NCBI RefSeq assembly: GCF_030814435.1
Contig: NZ_JAUSUW010000001.1
Coordinates: forward strand, 186,001 to 250,000
Direction: 5' to 3'
Origin: Peteryoungia aggregata LMG 23059
GTDB taxonomy: Bacteria > Pseudomonadota > Alphaproteobacteria > Rhizobiales > Rhizobiaceae
DNA length: 64,000 nucleotides
Part shown: positions 15,186-24,088 of the stretch, piece after piece
How positions within the stretch are numbered: position 1 is the stretch's first letter
How the letters are laid out: each line of letters begins with the position of its first letter
Made by a program: the position numbers and the translations under genes
Notes under the pieces: generated by a model
The model's database searches: none
Told to the model about the DNA's origin: nothing
Seen by the model: the letters and a program-made list of their open reading frames with translations, nothing else

Positions 15186-16496
15186 TCAAACGTAGCGGTT
15201 GACCACGTTCTCCAGCAGTTCCTGCTTCCCGGAAACCGGCTGCGGGTTGATGTTTTGGGCTTCGACGCGGGCAGCGATGGCGTCGAGGCTTTCCTCGCCG
15301 CGCAGCATCTTCTGGTTTTCGGCCTTGTCCCAGCCGGCATAACGCGAGCCGAGCGGCCCCGACAGCGCCTTGTCCTCGATCATCTTCGCCGCAGCCTTCA
15401 GGCCACGGGCGCAGCAGTCCATGCCGCCGATATGACCGATCAGCAGGTCTTCGGCGTCCAGCGACTGGCGGCGCAGCTTGGCGTCAAAGTTGGTGCCGCC
15501 CGAGGTGAAGCCGCCGGCCTGCAGAACCTGGTAATAGGCCAGCGCCATTTCCGGAACATTGTTCGGGAACTGGTCGGTATCCCAGCCGGACTGGTAGTCG
15601 TTGCGGTTCATGTCGATCGAGCCGAAGATGCCGAGCGCGCCGGCAAGCGCCAGTTCGTGCTCGAAGGAATGGCCGGCGAGGATCGCATGGCCCTGCTCGA
15701 TGTTCACCTTCACTTCCTTTTCGAGGCCGTACTTCTTCAGGAAGCCGTAGACGGTGGCGACATCGTAGTCGTACTGGTGCTTCGACGGCTCCTGCGGCTT
15801 CGGCTCGATCAGGATCGCACCCTTGAAACCGATCTTGTGCTTGTATTCGACGACGAGGTTGAGGAAGCGGCCCATCTGGTCGAGCTCGCGGGACAGGTCG
15901 GTGTTGAGCAGGGTCTCATAGCCCTCGCGGCCACCCCACAACACGTAGTTCTCACCGCCGAGACGCTGGGTCGCGTCGAGGCAGGTCTTCACCGTCGCGG
16001 CTGCAAAGGCAAAGACGTCAGGATCCGGATTGGTGGCAGCACCCGACATGTAGCGGCGATTGGAGAACATGTTCGCCGTGCCCCAGAGCAGCTTGACGCC
16101 GGTATCGGCCTGCTTCTTGGCGAAGTAGTCGACGATCTCATTGAGGTTCTTCGTGTTCTCGGCAAAGCTGTTGCCCTCGGGGCGAACATCGGCGTCGTGG
16201 AAGCAGTAATAGGGCGTGCCGAGCAGCTGGAAGAATTCGAAGGCAACGTCTGCCTTCAGCTTGGCTGCATCCATCGTGTCGTTGAACCACGGACGCTCGA
16301 ACGTGTTGCCGCCGAACGGGTCGGTGCCCGGCCACACGAACGTGTGCCAATAGGCAACGGCAAAGCGCAGATGGTCTTCCATGCGCTTGCCGAGGACGAC
16401 TTCGTCCGGGTTGTAGTGGCGGAATGCCAGCGGATTGGTGCTGCCTTCGCCTTCATATTTGATCTTCTGGATATTGCCGAAAAAGCCTGTGTTCAT
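15186..16496 (-). CDS. xylA: Xylose isomerase
   Basis: A 436-aa metal-dependent TIM-barrel enzyme converting D-xylose to D-xylulose in the cytoplasm. Family hallmarks are [18 protein letters not shown], the catalytic histidine in [13 protein letters not shown], the metal-binding [16 protein letters not shown] glutamate, [19 protein letters not shown] and the late [13 protein letters not shown]. Length equals the usual group II enzyme. GAGGAGAAACACCC precedes ATG 16496. It is the last gene of the lacI-xylB-xylA run, with a 250-base spacer holding a family A repeat in front of it. No xylose importer is next to it. Confidence 0.98.
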   Translation of the reverse strand: MNTGFFGNIQKIKYEGEGSTNPLAFRHYNPDEVVLGKRMEDHLRFAVAYWHTFVWPGTDPFGGNTFERPWFNDTMDAAKLKADVAFEFFQLLGTPYYCFHDADVRPEGNSFAENTKNLNEIVDYFAKKQADTGVKLLWGTANMFSNRRYMSGAATNPDPDVFAFAAATVKTCLDATQRLGGENYVLWGGREGYETLLNTDLSRELDQMGRFLNLVVEYKHKIGFKGAILIEPKPQEPSKHQYDYDVATVYGFLKKYGLEKEVKVNIEQGHAILAGHSFEHELALAGALGIFGSIDMNRNDYQSGWDTDQFPNNVPEMALAYYQVLQAGGFTSGGTNFDAKLRRQSLDAEDLLIGHIGGMDCCARGLKAAAKMIEDKALSGPLGSRYAGWDKAENQKMLRGEESLDAIAARVEAQNINPQPVSGKQELLENVVNRYV

Positions 16497-16552
16497 GGGT
16501 GTTTCTCCTCAATTAATGTCTAGTCGTCTTCAAAACGTCATCGTGCCCAGGA

Positions 16553-16729
16553 TACCCCCCTCTGCCCTGCCGGGCATCTCCCCCTCAAGGGGGGAGATTG
16601 GAGTGGGGTACGCTCTCTGCCTCACGCCATCGACACGTAACGGGTGAGGCATATTCTTGGCGAAGGTCCCGCCTCCTGCGGATCTCCCCCCTTGAGGGGG
16701 AGATGCCCGGCAGGGCAGAGGGGGGTACC
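16553..16729. repeat. Palindromic intergenic repeat, family A subtype 1
   Basis: Two facing copies of the same half-element (ACCCCCCTCTGCCCTGCCGG with CATCTCCCCCTCAAGGGGGG, then the inverse) separated by about 60 bases of unrelated sequence. It is nearly identical in its arms to the element at 6387-6534. It lies inside the xylose operon, between xylB and xylA. Confidence 0.78.
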
Positions 16730-16749
16730 AAGCCCAAGGACCTTGACCG

Positions 16750-18198
16750 TCAAATCCCCCGGATCGCCGGATAAAGCGCCCGGTAGCGCCCGTAAGCCGC
16801 CTCATAGGCAGAGCTCAGCGCCTTCACCGGTTCCACCGTCTCCGCCGTCTGCGGCGCCGTGCAGACCGAGAGCGGATCAGCCCCGGTTGCCGCGATCAAT
16901 CCCAGACGTGCCGCCCCGAAGGCCGCGCCGAAATCGCCATCGGCGGGAATATCGACCGGCATGTCGAGCGCGGTGGCGATCGAGGACAGCCAGTAACGCG
17001 AGCGCGAGCCGCCGCCGATGGCCGTCACCCGCGAGATCTTCGTGCCCGCAGACTTCAGGGCTTCGAGACTGTCACGGATGGCAAAGGTGACGCCTTCCAG
17101 CACCGCCTGGGTCAGCACGACACGGTCGCTCTCATGGCCGAGGCCGATAAAGGCGCCGCGGATCTTAGCGTCATTATGCGGTGTCCGCTCGCCGGAGAGA
17201 TAGGGCAGGAAGGTGACTCCGGTCGGTGCCTTCAGAACATCACCGAGTTCGCCGGTCAGCTCGCCGGCCGATTTGCCGGTGACCGTCGAATGCCAGTTGA
17301 GCGCGTCGGTTGCCGAGAGGATGACACCCATCTGGTGCCAGGTCTTGGGCAGCGCATGGCAAAAGGCATGCACGGCACTTTCCGGCTTCGGCAGGTAGGA
17401 GGCATTGGCGGCAAACAGCACGCCCGACGTGCCGAGCGAGACAAAGGCCTGGCCTTCGGCCACCGTGCCCATGCCGCAGGCAGAGGCGGCATTGTCGCCT
17501 GCCCCACCCGCCACGACGACGTTCGAGCCTAGGCCCCACTTTTCAGCCAGTTCGGCGCGCAAGGTGCCGGCGCGATCTGTGCCTTCGACAAGGCCCGGCA
17601 TCTGCTCGACGGTCAGGCCGGTGGCCTCCAGAAGTTCGCTCGACCAGGCGCGCTTGCCCGTATCGAGCCAGCTGGTGCCAGCCGAGTCCGACATATCGGA
17701 GAGGTATTCGCCGGTGAGCCAGAGGCGGAGGAAATCCTTGGGCAGGAGCACCTTAGCGACCTTGGCGAAGGTATCCGGCTCGTTGTTCTTCACCCAGGCG
17801 AGCTTCGGCGCGGTAAAGCCCGGGAAGACGATATTGCCGGTCAGCGCCCGGAAGCGCGGGTCTGCATCCAGCGCGGCGGCTTCCGCATGGCTGCGCGTAT
17901 CGTTCCAGAGGATGCAGGGGCGGAGCACCCGGTCCTTGGCGTCGATGAGCGTTGCGCCATGCATATGGCCGGAAAGACCGATGCCCTTGACGGCGGCGAG
18001 TTCCGTCGGATGCGAGGCCTTCAGCGCCGCGACCGCCTCTTCCGTCGCCCTCAGCCAGTCGCCGGGCGCCTGCTCCGACCAGCCGGGATGCGGCCGCTGG
18101 ACGGTGAGACCCGCGTGACCGACACCGATCACCCGCTGCTGATCGTCGATCAGCATGGCCTTCACGCTCGACGTGCCGAGATCCAATCCGAGATACAT
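16750..18198 (-). CDS. xylB: Xylulokinase
   Basis: A 482-aa FGGY-family kinase that phosphorylates D-xylulose to xylulose 5-phosphate, feeding the pentose phosphate pathway. It begins MYLGLDLGTSSVKAMLID, the phosphate-binding loop, and shows GLSGHMHGATLID, the catalytic aspartate in VAGGAGDNAASACG and the C-terminal TAIGGGSRSRYWLSSIA adenine-binding motif. I start at 18198 because GGAGGACACCC lies directly upstream; the frame extends seven codons further. The stop of the preceding lacI gene is 23 bases away, so the two are co-transcribed. Confidence 0.97.
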   Translation of the reverse strand: MYLGLDLGTSSVKAMLIDDQQRVIGVGHAGLTVQRPHPGWSEQAPGDWLRATEEAVAALKASHPTELAAVKGIGLSGHMHGATLIDAKDRVLRPCILWNDTRSHAEAAALDADPRFRALTGNIVFPGFTAPKLAWVKNNEPDTFAKVAKVLLPKDFLRLWLTGEYLSDMSDSAGTSWLDTGKRAWSSELLEATGLTVEQMPGLVEGTDRAGTLRAELAEKWGLGSNVVVAGGAGDNAASACGMGTVAEGQAFVSLGTSGVLFAANASYLPKPESAVHAFCHALPKTWHQMGVILSATDALNWHSTVTGKSAGELTGELGDVLKAPTGVTFLPYLSGERTPHNDAKIRGAFIGLGHESDRVVLTQAVLEGVTFAIRDSLEALKSAGTKISRVTAIGGGSRSRYWLSSIATALDMPVDIPADGDFGAAFGAARLGLIAATGADPLSVCTAPQTAETVEPVKALSSAYEAAYGRYRALYPAIRGI

Positions 18199-18221
18199 GG
18201 GTGTCCTCCATTCCTCCACCC

Positions 18222-19247
18222 TCAGGGCAGATTGTCCTTCAAGAATATGTCGATACGAATGCGCTCCTGGGCAGCGACAACAGGCAGCCCATCGGCCTTC
18301 GCCTTCAAAACGCGGATGGCGCTGCGCACTTCATGGCCGGCATCCTGGTTGAGTACGGCATCGATCAGCCCCGATTGCAGCGCGCCACGCGTCGTTTCCG
18401 TCAACTCGTGGGCGATGACCACGGGACGGCGCTCGGCGGCAAGGCGATCCAGCGCCTTGATCAGGCCGCGGTTGCCGGCCCCCAGACTGTAGAGGCCGAC
18501 AATGTCGGAGCGTTCCGCAAACAGCGCCGTCACCAGCATATCGACGATCGCCGGATCGTCGCGCCCCTCCAGCACCGGCAGGCGCTCGAAACCGGCAAAA
18601 TCGCAAGCCATGGTGGCGGAGAAGGCCTGGAAGCGTTCGCGGTGGTCGCGCACCAGCATCGAACCCGCCAGGACCGCTACAGCGCCCTCTCGTCCGCCGA
18701 GGAAGCGGCCGATCAGGCTGGCAGCCGTGCGCCCGGCCGCCGCATTGTCGATACCGGCATAGTGGTCGCGGCCAGCGCCCGTGAGGTCCGAGACCAGTGT
18801 CACCAGGGGAATGCCGGCGGCGAGCACCCGTTCGGCAGCGGCCGCCACCTCCGGCGCATCAACGGCGACGAAGGCAATTCCGGCCGGCGCTTCGGTCACG
18901 GCACCATCCAGCGCCTGTGCCAGCGCCTGCGGGTCGAAAGCCGGTACGTCGACGATGCGGATCGCGATCCGCTCGACGGCAGCGTGTCCGGTCGCCTCAT
19001 CAAGCGCGACCCTAAGACCGCGCATGAACGAATTATCGTTGGAGGGAATGAGAAAGGTCAGCGGATAGACGCGCCCCTTGGCAAGATTTGCCGCTGCCAC
19101 ATCACGCACGAAACCGAGCGCGCTCACCGCCTGGTCCACCTTCTCGCGGGTGCGCGCACTGACCCCCGGTCGCCGGTTCAGGACCCGGTCGACGGTGGCA
19201 AGGCTGACGCCCGCGCGGCTCGCGATGTCATGGACAGTGGGCTTCAT
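18222..19247 (-). CDS. LacI-family regulator of the xylose operon
   Basis: A 341-aa repressor starting MKPTVHDIASRAGVSLATVDRVLNRRPGVSA, the LacI helix-turn-helix, followed by VRDVAAANLAKGRVYPLTFLIPSNDNSF and a sugar-binding domain (YAGIDNAAAGRTAASLIGRFL, VGLYSLGAGNRGLIKAL). GGAGGAGAGA directly precedes ATG 19247; a longer frame runs upstream through the operator and is not coding. It heads the operon with xylB and xylA, so it probably represses xylose use and itself, with xylose or a derivative as inducer. A 34-bp palindrome just upstream is its likely operator. Confidence 0.93.
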   Translation of the reverse strand: MKPTVHDIASRAGVSLATVDRVLNRRPGVSARTREKVDQAVSALGFVRDVAAANLAKGRVYPLTFLIPSNDNSFMRGLRVALDEATGHAAVERIAIRIVDVPAFDPQALAQALDGAVTEAPAGIAFVAVDAPEVAAAAERVLAAGIPLVTLVSDLTGAGRDHYAGIDNAAAGRTAASLIGRFLGGREGAVAVLAGSMLVRDHRERFQAFSATMACDFAGFERLPVLEGRDDPAIVDMLVTALFAERSDIVGLYSLGAGNRGLIKALDRLAAERRPVVIAHELTETTRGALQSGLIDAVLNQDAGHEVRSAIRVLKAKADGLPVVAAQERIRIDIFLKDNLP

Positions 19248-19282
19248 TCTCTCCTCCGGCGCCTGTCCTACACCAGCGGATG

Positions 19283-19316
19283 AGGTACGTAAATCAGAAA
19301 TCTGATGTACGTACCT
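19283..19316. promoter_or_regulatory. 34-bp palindromic operator upstream of the xylose operon
   Basis: Outer arms AGGTACGTA and TACGTACCT match perfectly; after one mismatch, inner arms ATCAGA and TCTGAT continue around a two-base AA centre. It is 36 bases upstream of the lacI start codon, where autoregulatory repressor binding is expected. The even two-base centre and lack of a following T-run on either side argue against a terminator. Confidence 0.65.
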
Positions 19317-19326
19317 CTTAATGATC

Positions 19327-19360
19327 AAAAAAAGAGGCCGCCCCACAGGATGGGACGACC
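19327..19360 (-). terminator. Rho-independent terminator of emrAB
   Basis: On the minus strand a 10-bp stem (GGTCGTCCCA with TGGGGCGGCC, two G-T pairs) closes a five-base loop and is followed by TCTTTTTTT. It lies about 57 bases past the emrB stop and separates the efflux operon from the xylose operon. Confidence 0.85.
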
Positions 19361-19416
19361 GAGTAATGGAGATCAATGGAACACTGGACCCGCAACCTTA
19401 TGCGGGCATGGTGTCC

Positions 19417-21000
19417 TCAGTGCCCTGCACCGGCGGGTGCTGCTCCCTTGGGCTTCTTCAGAAGCAACGTCAGGAAGACCAGCGCGGTGAAAAGCACGGT
19501 GAGCCCCATGAAGACATCCATGAAGGACAGGAGCCAGGCCTGCTGGGTGGCAACACCCGACAGCTTCTTGATCGCCACAGCAGTCCCGTCCAGACCGTAG
19601 CTGTCGTAATTGGCCCCCACGCTCGCCAGCCAGTCGAGAGCCGCCTGATTGCCCCAGCTCAGCTGTTCCGCAAGCCGTGCATAGTGATCGTCGGTGCGCT
19701 GGGTGAGCATGGTATTGATGATCGCCAGGCCAACCGCGCCACCCAGATTGCGTGTCAGGTTGAACAGACCGGACGCATTCTTCATCCGCTCCGGCGGCAG
19801 CGTGCCGAGCGCCAGATTGTTGATCGGCACCATGCAGATCATCAGCGAGCAGCCGCGCAGGATCTGCGGCACGAGCAGCTCGTAGAAATCCCAGTCTGCC
19901 GTGATCCCGGTCATCATGTAGGTCCCGAGCGCAAAGCCGGAAAAGCCGATCATCATCATCACGCGTGGATCGAGCTTGTTCGAGAGAGCGCCGGCGACCG
20001 GTGCGGTCAGGAACATCGCAGCACCAGAGACAAACATGGTCTCGCCGATCATGAGGCTGTCATAGCCGCGGATCCGGCCAAGATAGAGCGGATAAAGATA
20101 GGTCAGTCCGTAGAGCCCCACCCCCATGACGAAGGAGAACAGGGAACCGAAGGCGAAATTCGCATTCGAGAACGCCCTGAGATCGACGACCGGGAAATCC
20201 ACCTTGAACACCCGACGGAAGAAGATGAAGCCGCCGATCACCATGGCGATCGTGCCCATGACGATGTGATGGTCGTTGAACCAGTCCTTGTTGTTGCCTT
20301 CTTCCAGCACGAACTCCATCGAGCCGAGGAACACGGCCATGGAGGCCAGTCCCCACCAGTCGAACTTCTTGAACAGGCTGTATTCCGGCTCGTCGAAATC
20401 GATCAGGCTCCAGGCTGCCGCAGCGACGATCACGCCGGGAATGACGTTGATCAGGAAGAGCCAGTGCCAGGACATGGCATGGCTGATATAGCCGCCGATC
20501 GTCGGCCCGATCGTTGGCGCGAGTGTCGCGACGAGACCAACCATCGGCGAGACGATGCTGCGCTTGGAGGGCGGGAAGATCGTGAATGCCGCCGCAAACA
20601 CCGACGGGATCATGCCGCCGCCGATGAAGCCCTGGATCGCCCGGTAGACGATCATCTGCTCGATATTCGTCGCGGTAGCACAGAGCGCACTGGCAAGCGT
20701 GAATCCGGCGGCGCATACGGTGAACAGCACCCGGGTCGAAACGATCCGTGCCAAAACGCCCGACAGCGGGATCATGATCACTTCGGCGATCAGGTAGGAC
20801 GTCTGGACCCATGCGATTTCGTCGGACCCCGCGCCAAGACCGGCCTGGATCTCGGACAAGGAAGCCGAAACGATCTGGATGTCGAGGATCGACATGAACA
20901 TGCCGAAAACCATTGCCAGAAAGGCGAGGACGCGCCTCGGATCCATCCGCTCCTCGGCGGGTGCCGATGCAGCGATGTCTTGTGTATTGATAGCGGCCAT
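19417..21000 (-). CDS. emrB: DHA2-family multidrug efflux MFS transporter (EmrB type)
   Basis: A 527-aa inner-membrane proton-driven drug exporter with about 14 hydrophobic segments. Motif D1/C-type signatures include FMSILDIQIVSASLSEIQAGL near the N-terminus, QTSYLIAEVIMIPLSG, YRAIQGFIGGGMIPSVFAAAF and GLVATLAPTIGPTIGG. The C-terminus ends in a long last helix and LKKPKGAAPAGAG. It forms a tripartite pump with the adjacent EmrA adaptor, starting 33 bases after the emrA stop with AAGGGCCGTCAC before ATG 21000. A TetR regulator is divergent from the pair. Confidence 0.95.
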   Translation of the reverse strand: MAAINTQDIAASAPAEERMDPRRVLAFLAMVFGMFMSILDIQIVSASLSEIQAGLGAGSDEIAWVQTSYLIAEVIMIPLSGVLARIVSTRVLFTVCAAGFTLASALCATATNIEQMIVYRAIQGFIGGGMIPSVFAAAFTIFPPSKRSIVSPMVGLVATLAPTIGPTIGGYISHAMSWHWLFLINVIPGVIVAAAAWSLIDFDEPEYSLFKKFDWWGLASMAVFLGSMEFVLEEGNNKDWFNDHHIVMGTIAMVIGGFIFFRRVFKVDFPVVDLRAFSNANFAFGSLFSFVMGVGLYGLTYLYPLYLGRIRGYDSLMIGETMFVSGAAMFLTAPVAGALSNKLDPRVMMMIGFSGFALGTYMMTGITADWDFYELLVPQILRGCSLMICMVPINNLALGTLPPERMKNASGLFNLTRNLGGAVGLAIINTMLTQRTDDHYARLAEQLSWGNQAALDWLASVGANYDSYGLDGTAVAIKKLSGVATQQAWLLSFMDVFMGLTVLFTALVFLTLLLKKPKGAAPAGAGH

Positions 21001-21033
21001 GTGACGGCCCTTTCGCTTACGACAGCCGGTGGT

Positions 21034-22224
21034 TTACTGTGCGGCAAGCGCCTGGCCCTCAGGGGCCGTGCGGGTGTCGACGTCGACGATGACGCTGAGG
21101 CCGGCGCGCAAGTGGCCGCCAGCGAGCGCATCCTTGGGCAGCGCGATACGAACGGGCACGCGCTGCACGACCTTGGTGAAGTTGCCGGTGGCATTCTCCG
21201 CTGGCAGCATAGAGAAGATAGCGCCGGAGGCCGGAGCGATCGAGGTGACCGTCCCCTCGAGCGGCTGGTCGCCATAGGCGTCGACATGGATCGAAACCTT
21301 GGAACCGGGAACCAGATCGGCGATCTGCGTCTCCTTGAAATTCGCCTCGATATAGAGCTCGTTGGTCGGGACCAGTGCGGCGAGCCGCTTGCCAGCCGAA
21401 ACAAGGTCACCAGCCTGGACCGAAAGATTGCCGATGACACCGTCATACGGCGCCTTGAGCACGGTAAAGTCGAGGTCTCGCTTGGCCTTGTCGATTGCCA
21501 GCTGCTGCAGGCGCACAGCGCTCAGCGCCTCCTCGCGCTGGGCCTTCAGGAGCGCCAGATTGGCTTGCGCCGAGGAAACGGCCGCCTGGCCGGCAACGAC
21601 ATTGGCCCGCGCCTGATCGAGCGCTACCTTAGCATTATCCAGATCAGCGGCAGTGCCAACAGACTTGGATGCGAGCTCGCCGGCGCGATTTGCAGTGATT
21701 TCAGCGCCGCGAACGGCCGCGTCGAGCGCACCGAGCTGCGCTTCGGACTGCGCTACACTCGCCTCTCCACCGATGATCTGCGCATCGATCCGCTTCACGG
21801 ACAGTTCAGCGCTCTCCTTGCTGGCCAGCGCCTGCTCGTAGGCGATCTGGTAGTCGCCACCGTCGAGCGTGACAAGCGGATCGCCGGCATGGACGATCTG
21901 GTCGCTGGTTACGTTGACCTTCTCGACATAACCGGAAACCTTGGGCGAGATGATTGCAATGTCACCTTCTATATAGGCGTCTTCCGTCGACACCATGAAG
22001 CGCCCCTCTGTCCACCATCCATATCCATACCAGGCCGCGCCGCCGAGCAGTGCCGCGACGAGGATGGGGAAAACAGAGTTGCGCTTCTTGGCCTTGTCCG
22101 CGACGAGCGCCTCTGCCGGTGGTGATTGGGCCCCCGCATCCGTTTCCGTCAGGGGCGCAGCCTCATTCCGGTCGACTGGAGTGGAAGTGGAACTAAGGGC
22201 GGTGGATCTTTGCGTGACTGACAT
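21034..22224 (-). CDS. emrA: HlyD/EmrA-family membrane fusion protein
   Basis: A 396-aa periplasmic adaptor anchored by one N-terminal membrane segment (about residues 50-70, VFPILVAALLGGAAWYGYGWW). After it come the barrel-sandwich lipoyl half-motif STEDAYIEGDIAIISPKVSGYVEKV, a long coiled coil (about 110-225, rich in Ala, Gln, Lys and Glu) and the second lipoyl half DFTVLKAPYDGVIGNLSVQAGDLV. It links the EmrB pump to an outer-membrane channel that is not encoded here. First gene of the emrAB operon, divergent from a TetR regulator; a weak ribosome site precedes ATG 22224. Confidence 0.94.
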   Translation of the reverse strand: MSVTQRSTALSSTSTPVDRNEAAPLTETDAGAQSPPAEALVADKAKKRNSVFPILVAALLGGAAWYGYGWWTEGRFMVSTEDAYIEGDIAIISPKVSGYVEKVNVTSDQIVHAGDPLVTLDGGDYQIAYEQALASKESAELSVKRIDAQIIGGEASVAQSEAQLGALDAAVRGAEITANRAGELASKSVGTAADLDNAKVALDQARANVVAGQAAVSSAQANLALLKAQREEALSAVRLQQLAIDKAKRDLDFTVLKAPYDGVIGNLSVQAGDLVSAGKRLAALVPTNELYIEANFKETQIADLVPGSKVSIHVDAYGDQPLEGTVTSIAPASGAIFSMLPAENATGNFTKVVQRVPVRIALPKDALAGGHLRAGLSVIVDVDTRTAPEGQALAAQ

Positions 22225-22260
22225 GATACGGACCGGGGATGGGTTGAACTTATTCGAACT

Positions 22261-22274
22261 GAACCGTTCGGTTC
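22261..22274. promoter_or_regulatory. TetR operator candidate for emrAB
   Basis: GAACCGTTCGGTTC, perfect six-base arms around TT, within a wider partly symmetrical TTCGAACTGAACCG region. It is 37 bases upstream of emrA and about 93 upstream of the divergent TetR gene. AACCGTTCGGTT-like sites are typical for TetR repressors of RND and Emr pumps. Confidence 0.6.
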
Positions 22275-22366
22275 GATTGACATAGAGCCTTTTTTACCTC
22301 ATATCAAGAACAATTCCCGAGGATGCGTCCTCAGAACCCCGATTGAGTTAATTTTTCGAAGGCGGC

Positions 22367-23068
22367 ATGCCGAGACAGATGATGAAGCAGGACGAAATGG
22401 AGATGACGACGGCCCAGATGTGCGGGGCGGCCGGACGATTTGCGGCCGGCGCGGATCCGGTGAAACGCGGCCAGATCCTGGACGGCGCCAAGCGCGTCTT
22501 CATGAAACTCGGCTACGACGCTGCAAGCATGAACGACGTGACGCGCGAAGCGGGTGTCTCGAAGGGGACCATCTACGTTTACTTCCAGAGCAAGGAAGAT
22601 CTGTTCGGCGCTCTGGTCGAGCGCGAAAAGAGCGCCTTCGATGCCGCCATCCAGCAGATTCTTGCCGAAAGCAACACGGTCGAGGAAGGCCTGCGGCGCT
22701 ATGCGATCGCCCATGCGCACTTCATTCTCGATACCGAGATGATCCCCACCATGCGCATCCTAATGGGCGTGCTCGATCGCATGCCGGCGCTCTGTCAACG
22801 ATTCTTCGCGTCGTCGCCGACCAATATCAAGGTGTTGCTGCAGGACTACATCGCCGCTGCGAACGAAAAGGGCGAACTCTCAGTCGAAGACACCGATCTC
22901 GCCGCACGGCAGTTCATCGACATGTCGACGGCCGGCTACTTCAAGAAGAAGCTGTTCAATGACATCCCCGTGCGCCCTGACGACAAGGAGATCGAACGGG
23001 TGGTGGAGTCCGGTCTTCGCATGTTCATGACGTTCTACGCACCCCGGAAAGACGCGACTTCCGACTGA
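22367..23068 (+). CDS. TetR-family regulator of the divergent efflux operon
   Basis: A 233-aa repressor. After a non-conserved N-terminus of about 32 residues comes the helix-turn-helix RGQILDGAKRVFMKLGYDAASMNDVTREAGVSKGTIYVYFQSKEDLFGALV, followed by the helical ligand domain. The start is uncertain: ATG 22367 has AAGG upstream, but ATG 22397 (MEMTTAQ) also has an AGGA and leaves the DNA-binding domain whole. Divergence from emrAB with a palindrome between them makes it the probable repressor of that pump, released by a toxic compound. Confidence 0.92.
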   Translation: MPRQMMKQDEMEMTTAQMCGAAGRFAAGADPVKRGQILDGAKRVFMKLGYDAASMNDVTREAGVSKGTIYVYFQSKEDLFGALVEREKSAFDAAIQQILAESNTVEEGLRRYAIAHAHFILDTEMIPTMRILMGVLDRMPALCQRFFASSPTNIKVLLQDYIAAANEKGELSVEDTDLAARQFIDMSTAGYFKKKLFNDIPVRPDDKEIERVVESGLRMFMTFYAPRKDATSD

Positions 23069-23180
23069 TCGCCCAACGGCGTCTGCTCCCTCTCCGGCGA
23101 AAAATTCACCGCTTGCCATTTGCGGCGATATGTCTCATGTCCTGAATGGCCCATCCGTTTGATCAGCACGGAAGAACTTC

Positions 23181-23942
23181 ATGCAGGATATTCTCGTTCT
23201 TCTCCAGGACCCCGCCGCCTGGGTCGCACTCGTGACGCTTGTCGTCATGGAAGTCGTTCTCGGCATCGACAATCTGATCTTCATTTCGATCCTGACCAAC
23301 AAGCTGCCGGCCGAGATGCGCGAAAAGGCCCGTCGCATCGGCATCGGTCTGGCACTCATCATGCGCCTCGCCCTGCTCGGCACCGTCGCCTGGATCGTCC
23401 AGCTGACCACGCCCGTATTCGAGCTATTCGGCCACGGCTTCTCTTGGAAGGACATGATCCTGATCGCCGGCGGTCTCTTCCTCGTCTGGAAGGCGACGAA
23501 GGAAATCCACCACGCCGTGGACCCGGTCGACAAGCAAGAGGACTTCATCGCCTCGACCGCATCGACGACCTTTGCCAGCGCCATCGGCCAGATCCTGCTG
23601 CTCGACCTCGTCTTCTCGATCGACAGCATCATCACCGCCGTCGGCATGACCCCACATGTGCCGATCATGGTCGTCGCCGTGGTCGCAGCCGTCACCGTCA
23701 TGCTCGTTGCAGCCACGCCGCTTGCCAACTTCATCGAGAAAAATCCGACCATCGTCATGCTGGCGCTGGCCTTCTTGATGATGATCGGCACGACGCTGAT
23801 CGCAGAAGGCATGGGCTTCCACGTGCCGAAAGGTTATGTCTACGCCGCCATGGCCTTCTCGGCCCTGGTCGAGGTGCTCAACATGTTCGCCCGCCGCAAG
23901 CGCGAGCGTGATCGAAACGCGAAGGCCACAGTTGCCCATTGA
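23181..23942 (+). CDS. TerC-family integral membrane protein
   Basis: A 253-aa inner-membrane protein with about seven to eight hydrophobic helices. The TerC signature is clear: [23 protein letters not shown] near the N-terminus and the symmetric [22 protein letters not shown] in the second half, each carrying the conserved acidic metal-site residues. Family members export Mn2+ (Alx/MntP-like role) or support exoprotein metalation and tellurite tolerance. GGAAGAACTTC precedes the ATG. No Mn riboswitch of the yybP-ykoY type was recognisable upstream. The C-terminus is basic (RRKRERDRN). The next gene on the strand is a separate SLC13-type permease. Confidence 0.93.
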   Translation: MQDILVLLQDPAAWVALVTLVVMEVVLGIDNLIFISILTNKLPAEMREKARRIGIGLALIMRLALLGTVAWIVQLTTPVFELFGHGFSWKDMILIAGGLFLVWKATKEIHHAVDPVDKQEDFIASTASTTFASAIGQILLLDLVFSIDSIITAVGMTPHVPIMVVAVVAAVTVMLVAATPLANFIEKNPTIVMLALAFLMMIGTTLIAEGMGFHVPKGYVYAAMAFSALVEVLNMFARRKRERDRNAKATVAH

Positions 23943-24088
23943 GGCGCGAACCCGAAAATCAACGAAGGCCTGTCGCAAGATGGGCCTTTTTTATGGTGGA
24001 GCGTATAACGTCGGAACTGATCACCCCTTGCCGGAATTGCAGCTAGCGCCTACGCCGACATCGATCATCCGCATTTTGCCGGAGCCCC

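Noticed and set aside
19321..22125. A 934-codon open frame on the plus strand
   Set aside because: It is antisense to emrAB over its whole length; the minus strand has clear EmrB and EmrA motifs. Long antisense frames are common at this GC content.
23069..23180. Mn riboswitch (yybP-ykoY) upstream of TerC
   Set aside because: The 110-base gap lacks the conserved loops of that riboswitch.
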